Assembly (NCBI RefSeq): GCF_000425265.1
Contig: NZ_AUDC01000010.1
Location: 248,001 to 312,000, forward strand
DNA: 64,000 nt
DNA from: Maridesulfovibrio zosterae DSM 11974
GTDB lineage: Bacteria > Desulfobacterota > Desulfovibrionia > Desulfovibrionales > Desulfovibrionaceae
Reading direction: 5' to 3'
The position numbers and the translations under genes were made by a program. This document shows positions 61,069 through 64,000 of this stretch, in pieces; the stretch's first letter is position 1; every line of letters starts with the position of its first letter. The notes beneath the pieces are model-generated. The model ran no database searches. It saw only the letters and a program-made list of their open reading frames with translations, and was not told the origin of the DNA.

Positions 61069-62661
61069 GTGTCATCATTATCAATTTCTTTTAAAAATAA
61101 GCCCGAAGTATGGGCTGTTTGTATAATACTGTTTACAACTTTCGCACGTATATGGTTCCTGAGTACAGGACAGCTTAATCTTGTGCAGGATGAGGCCCAG
61201 TACTGGGACTGGACCCGGCATATGCAGCTTACCTACTACTCCAAAGGTCCGCTGATCGCCTGGATAATCTCTACTTTTACATCTATTTTCGGAAATACCG
61301 AATTTGGAGTAAGGTTTGGCTCTGTTGTGGGGTCACTACTCACCCAAAGTGTACTTTTTTGGGGTATATCAAAAATATTGAAGCGCCCCGGAGCAGCTAT
61401 CTGGACTCTGATCATTTACAATTCCATGCCGGTATTTCTGGCTCTTGGAATTTTGATGACTACAGACAATCCATTTATTTTCAGTTGGACCTGTGCATTA
61501 TTCGCGCTTTACGCTGCATCTATCCCTCATCCTCCGGGTATTGACCGCGATTCAAATGAATCACGGACTAAACCATTCTTTTTGATTGCTTTTTTTCTGG
61601 CACTGGGAATTCTTGCCAAATACACAATGCTTGGTTTTGTTGGCCTATCAATTATGTATGGTCTCCTGCTCATGCGTAAAGAAAAACTTCCCTACGGTTT
61701 CTGGCGTAAGCTCTTTTTATCATTAGCAGGGGGGGTACTTGTAGGCTTCCTCCCAACATTGATCTGGAATATTCAAAACGGCTTTGTTGGGTATAAGCAT
61801 GTTCTATATCTTATTGGAGCTTCCGGAGCCAGAGCCTCTCATATAATCAGGTTTGACCGTTTTCTTCCATATCTTGGTGAACAGATAGGCATGGCAACCC
61901 CTTGGTGGCTTGTTTTCATGTTTATCAGCAGCGGTGGCGCTTTAATATTTGCTTTTAATAAAAAAAACTCAAATAAACTGGGCCTCAACAATAAAGAATC
62001 AGCCCTGCTTTCAATATTCTTCCTGCCAGTCTGGTTGTTTTTTTTCATATGGAGCTTTCACGCCAAAGTGCTTGGTAACTGGGCCGTAATTTCTTATGTC
62101 AGCGGTGTCATAATTGCCGGAATTGCTTTTGAAAAATTTTGGGCCAGACGTGGACACTTCCGCTTATTGTGGATTTTTTTGAGTCTTTTCATTTTCATGG
62201 TGCTGCACTTTCAAAATCTTGTTCCTCTACCAGATAATTTGAACCCAACTCATCGTTTGAAGGGCTGGACAGATCTTGGACAGCAGGTCGCTGAACTGGA
62301 AAAAAGCCAGTTTAAAAATCCTGATAAAGTATTTGTCATGAGTGAACTCTATGACATGACTGCCGCCTTGGCCTTCTATGTACCGGGGCAGCCTCGCACA
62401 TATTGCGCATGGATTGACAGACGCATGAACCAATACGATCTTTGGCCTGGCCCTCAGGATAAGATAGGCTGGGACTGCGTATATGTTCTCAAGAAATATA
62501 AAGAGGGGCCGGATAAAGAACTTGTTAAAATGTTCAAACGGATCAGTCCGCCTATCCACATCCAGACTACTTTCCGTGGTAAACCAGCACGCAAATTTAC
62601 TATCTATTTGTGTTATGATTACAACGGATACTGGCCTAAAGATGAAAGATTACGATTTTAA
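61069..62661 (+). CDS. GT39-type (ArnT/PMT-like) glycosyltransferase
   Basis: 530 residues starting at GTG 61069 (AAGGAGG 8 nt before). Membrane glycosyltransferase using a polyprenyl-phosphate sugar: DEAQYWDWTRHMQLTYYSKG near residues 42-61 is the GT39/ArnT-like catalytic loop, followed by GVRFGSVVGSLLTQSVLFWG, and about ten or more spans; the C-terminal ~120 residues are soluble periplasmic. Acceptor (lipid A, protein or glycan) unknown. Confidence 0.88.
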   Translation: MSSLSISFKNKPEVWAVCIILFTTFARIWFLSTGQLNLVQDEAQYWDWTRHMQLTYYSKGPLIAWIISTFTSIFGNTEFGVRFGSVVGSLLTQSVLFWGISKILKRPGAAIWTLIIYNSMPVFLALGILMTTDNPFIFSWTCALFALYAASIPHPPGIDRDSNESRTKPFFLIAFFLALGILAKYTMLGFVGLSIMYGLLLMRKEKLPYGFWRKLFLSLAGGVLVGFLPTLIWNIQNGFVGYKHVLYLIGASGARASHIIRFDRFLPYLGEQIGMATPWWLVFMFISSGGALIFAFNKKNSNKLGLNNKESALLSIFFLPVWLFFFIWSFHAKVLGNWAVISYVSGVIIAGIAFEKFWARRGHFRLLWIFLSLFIFMVLHFQNLVPLPDNLNPTHRLKGWTDLGQQVAELEKSQFKNPDKVFVMSELYDMTAALAFYVPGQPRTYCAWIDRRMNQYDLWPGPQDKIGWDCVYVLKKYKEGPDKELVKMFKRISPPIHIQTTFRGKPARKFTIYLCYDYNGYWPKDERLRF

Positions 62662-62700
62662 CACAGTTAAAACCTAGCTTATCTTAAATAAAGTTTAAAC

Positions 62701-62737
62701 AAAATCCCCTCCTGTTTTTAAAACAGGAGGGGATTTT
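62701..62737 (+). terminator. Terminator after the GT39-type gene
   Basis: AAAATCCCCTCCTGTTTT (62701-62718) pairs with AAAACAGGAGGGGATTTT (62720-62737), then T run. The remainder to 62979 is the promoter region of the HTH gene. Confidence 0.93.
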
Positions 62738-62908
62738 TTTTTGAAAACCTAAAAATATATTTCGATAAAAAATCTAAAATTATTTTTTACGAACTTGTGG
62801 TTCATCGCCAGCTTATTCACTTTCATATATTATTTCCTGTGTAATTCCAGACTATTTGATACCTGTTGGAGTATTGTGGCAGATAAAGGTACATTTTCAT
62901 GACAATCT

Positions 62909-62934
62909 TTGACATTTTTTGACAAATAATGTCA
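62909..62934 (+). promoter_or_regulatory. Two TTGACA boxes and an inverted repeat before the HTH gene
   Basis: TTGACA at 62909-62914 and 62919-62924, and TGACA-AATAA-TGTCA (62920-62934). The second box overlaps the inverted repeat, a layout compatible with control at the -35. No clear -10 was found. Confidence 0.4.
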
Positions 62935-62979
62935 TAAGGATTACATCGTAGTGTAAATTTGAAAAATCAGGACAAGTCT

Positions 62980-63216
62980 TTGACTCCCTCGCCTACGCTA
63001 TACACGGTGCGTGAGATAGCTGACACGCTAAGAATCCATCCACGGACAGCTTACAGGTTGATTCAGGAGGGTAAGATTCGCGGTATTAAAGTTGGCAGCC
63101 AGTGGCGTGTTCCGGAAAGTTCTCTGCTGGAATACATTGAAACCGGTTTGCAGGCTCCTTGCAAAAAGAGCAAAGACGATGACAAGAGTTCTGAACAACT
63201 GAAACTGCCCATTTGA
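62980..63216 (+). CDS. Excisionase/MerR-type HTH DNA-binding protein
   Basis: 78 residues from TTG 62980 (AGGA 7 nt before); a TTG at 62959 has no good site. YTVREIADTLRIHPRTAYRL and GSQWRVPESSLLEYIE form the HTH_17/AlpA-like winged helix (about residues 8-58). The C-terminus is charged. Excisionase-fold proteins can also be chromosomal regulators; no integrase or att site is present here. 20 bp before the next gene. Confidence 0.85.
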   Translation: MTPSPTLYTVREIADTLRIHPRTAYRLIQEGKIRGIKVGSQWRVPESSLLEYIETGLQAPCKKSKDDDKSSEQLKLPI

Positions 63217-63236
63217 CAAACATCGGTGGACAAATC

Positions 63237-63620
63237 ATGAAAAAAACGGGTGCCCAGAAACGGGTTAATCTGGAAAATGATTTCGGCGGTCAAATTTCCT
63301 TTACCGGGAAAATTGAAAATGAATCCCTTAACTACAATGAAAATAGCGGAGAGCTGGTATCTGAAAAAATTTACAGTACCGAGCAGGGGCGTACGGGGTA
63401 CAGCGTAGTTAACGGAGACGGATTAAAACGTGAAAGACGGGCTTATCTGCTGGAAGATCAAGGTGAAACCTGCATAGTTTCAAATGGATCAATCCTGCTT
63501 GGTCTGGATACAGAAAATTTGCTGACCTTTTTTGCCAAAGGCTTAGCTGCTGAGGCAGAGCAATACTCTACAGATGAAATAGAGTATGTAAAAAAGCAGC
63601 TTGAGGCTGTAAACGAATAA
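63237..63620 (+). CDS. Hypothetical protein
   Basis: 127 residues from ATG 63237; an in-frame TTG at 63213 would overlap the HTH gene and is less likely. No recognised domain. Charged, with VNLENDFGGQISFTGKIENE and GYSVVNGDGLKRERRAYLLE; predicted beta-rich with a helical end (EIEYVKKQLEAVNE). Probably in one transcript with the HTH gene and closed by the terminator at 63677. Confidence 0.7.
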   Translation: MKKTGAQKRVNLENDFGGQISFTGKIENESLNYNENSGELVSEKIYSTEQGRTGYSVVNGDGLKRERRAYLLEDQGETCIVSNGSILLGLDTENLLTFFAKGLAAEAEQYSTDEIEYVKKQLEAVNE

Positions 63621-63676
63621 AGCAGAGCTTCTGTCTGCTTAAAAATTGTTTAATATTTACTAACAGGCAAAAAATC

Positions 63677-63704
63677 CCCGGTACATATGTACCGGGTTTT
63701 TTTT
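63677..63704. terminator. Bidirectional terminator
   Basis: CCCGGTACAT-ATGTACCGGG (63677-63696) is a perfect palindrome, followed by T8 on the plus strand and with A-rich flank on the other. It separates convergent genes. Confidence 0.92.
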
Positions 63705-64000
63705 AGTTCTTCTTAAGTTCCTTGATGAACGAGTCTGCCTCATCAATAGACTTCTGCATTTCCTTAATAAGTACCCCAACATCAGATTCGAGGGAATCAA
63801 GCTCTGTTTTAAGAGATGAAATAGCCTGAGCATTAAGGTTGTGCTTCAAATAAAGAACCTGATCCTGAAAAACACCTAAGACCGGACCAATCTTCTTCTC
63901 AGCCTTACGCATCGCAGCCACAAGCCTCTTAAATTTACTTTTAGTCTTGGAAAGTTTAATTCGACTTTCATTTCTAAGTTTTTTGCTGGTGTACTGAGCA
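63703..64000 (-). CDS. DUF2959-like coiled protein, 3' part
   Basis: The frame runs open to the window edge at 64000, so the 5' end is missing; starting at GTG 63921 would be an artefact of the cut. Visible C-terminal 98 residues: YTSKKLRNESRIKLSKTKSK, then FKRLVAAMRKAEKKIGPVLG, QVLYLKHNLNAQAISSLK and MQKSIDEADSFIKELKK, which resembles DUF2959 proteins (helical, often lipoproteins). Function unknown. Confidence 0.75.
   Translation of the reverse strand, partial: AQYTSKKLRNESRIKLSKTKSKFKRLVAAMRKAEKKIGPVLGVFQDQVLYLKHNLNAQAISSLKTELDSLESDVGVLIKEMQKSIDEADSFIKELKKN

Noticed and set aside
62980-63216. Prophage or integrative element marked by the excisionase-like protein
   Set aside because: No integrase, phage gene, att repeat or tRNA is present; excisionase folds are common in chromosomal regulators.
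63703-63921. Complete 72-residue gene starting at GTG 63921
   Set aside because: The frame stays open to the window edge with family-like sequence, so it is the end of a longer gene.
1-64000. CRISPR array, IS element, rRNA or tRNA genes
   Set aside because: I looked for regular repeats, transposase motifs and T-arm signatures and found none.

Overview
The window reads as the chromosome of a sulfate-reducing deltaproteobacterium of the Desulfovibrio group, most likely an AT-rich marine Desulfovibrionaceae (Maridesulfovibrio-like; the genus is inference). The evidence is a full dsrMKJOP membrane complex, a rubrerythrin/desulfoferrodoxin/rubredoxin/rubredoxin:oxygen oxidoreductase set, cytochrome bd, a TrmD fused to a second SPOUT methyltransferase, and a partial mannose-type PTS locus.

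Layout. 1-1171 (minus): start of PTS enzyme I (cut by the window edge), HPr and EIID. 1279-7825 (minus): rsmI-yraN-rnhB, then, beyond a terminator, the translation and secretion operon ffh-rpsP-khpA-rimM-trmD-rplS. 8101-12315 (plus): accessory genes, namely an OB-fold protein, an HdrD-like Fe-S protein, a polytopic membrane protein, an unknown 78-residue protein surrounded by TGTATTAC palindromes, and a hotdog thioesterase. 12327-12560 is a gene-free stretch with several strong hairpins. 12753-16371 (plus): FecBCD-type ABC importer with an FmdE-family protein. 16534-22000 (minus): OmpA-like protein, then two tandem modules, each an XRE-cupin regulator followed by an acyl-CoA synthetase. 22314: TPR protein. 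23149-30000 (minus): def-fmt-DUF116-rsmB, and hisS-aspS. 30246-31654 (plus): DUF2628 protein and a secreted caspase-like protein. 31927-43848: trmI, radical SAM protein, RNase G/E, queH, tandem UspA protein, hemW, hflKC, phosphomannomutase, TPM-like protein and rnhA.

43942-49535 (minus): dsrMKJOP preceded by an RsbRD_N-domain gene. Together these encode the transmembrane electron-transfer complex linked to dissimilatory sulfite reduction. 49907: sfsA. 50758-57883 (minus) is an oxygen-defence island of ferritin, cydAB, a HEAT-like protein, roo, two rubredoxins, desulfoferrodoxin, rubrerythrin and a PerR/Fur regulator. It combines oxygen reduction (Roo, CydAB), superoxide and peroxide reduction (Dfx, Rbr), their electron donors (rubredoxins), iron storage and a peroxide sensor.

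58085-62661 (plus): a LytTR regulator with a degenerate receiver, a 59-residue small protein, acetyl-CoA synthetase and a GT39-type glycosyltransferase. 62980-63620 (plus): an excisionase-type HTH protein and an unknown protein. 63703-64000 (minus): 3' part of a DUF2959-like gene cut by the window edge. I saw no tRNA, rRNA, CRISPR array, IS element or prophage. No single locus clearly amounts to a new system. The strongest leads are the non-phosphorylatable LytTR regulator before acs, the regulated acyl-CoA ligase modules, the FmdE-linked importer, the RsbRD_N gene leading dsrMKJOP, and the palindrome cluster around the 78-residue protein.
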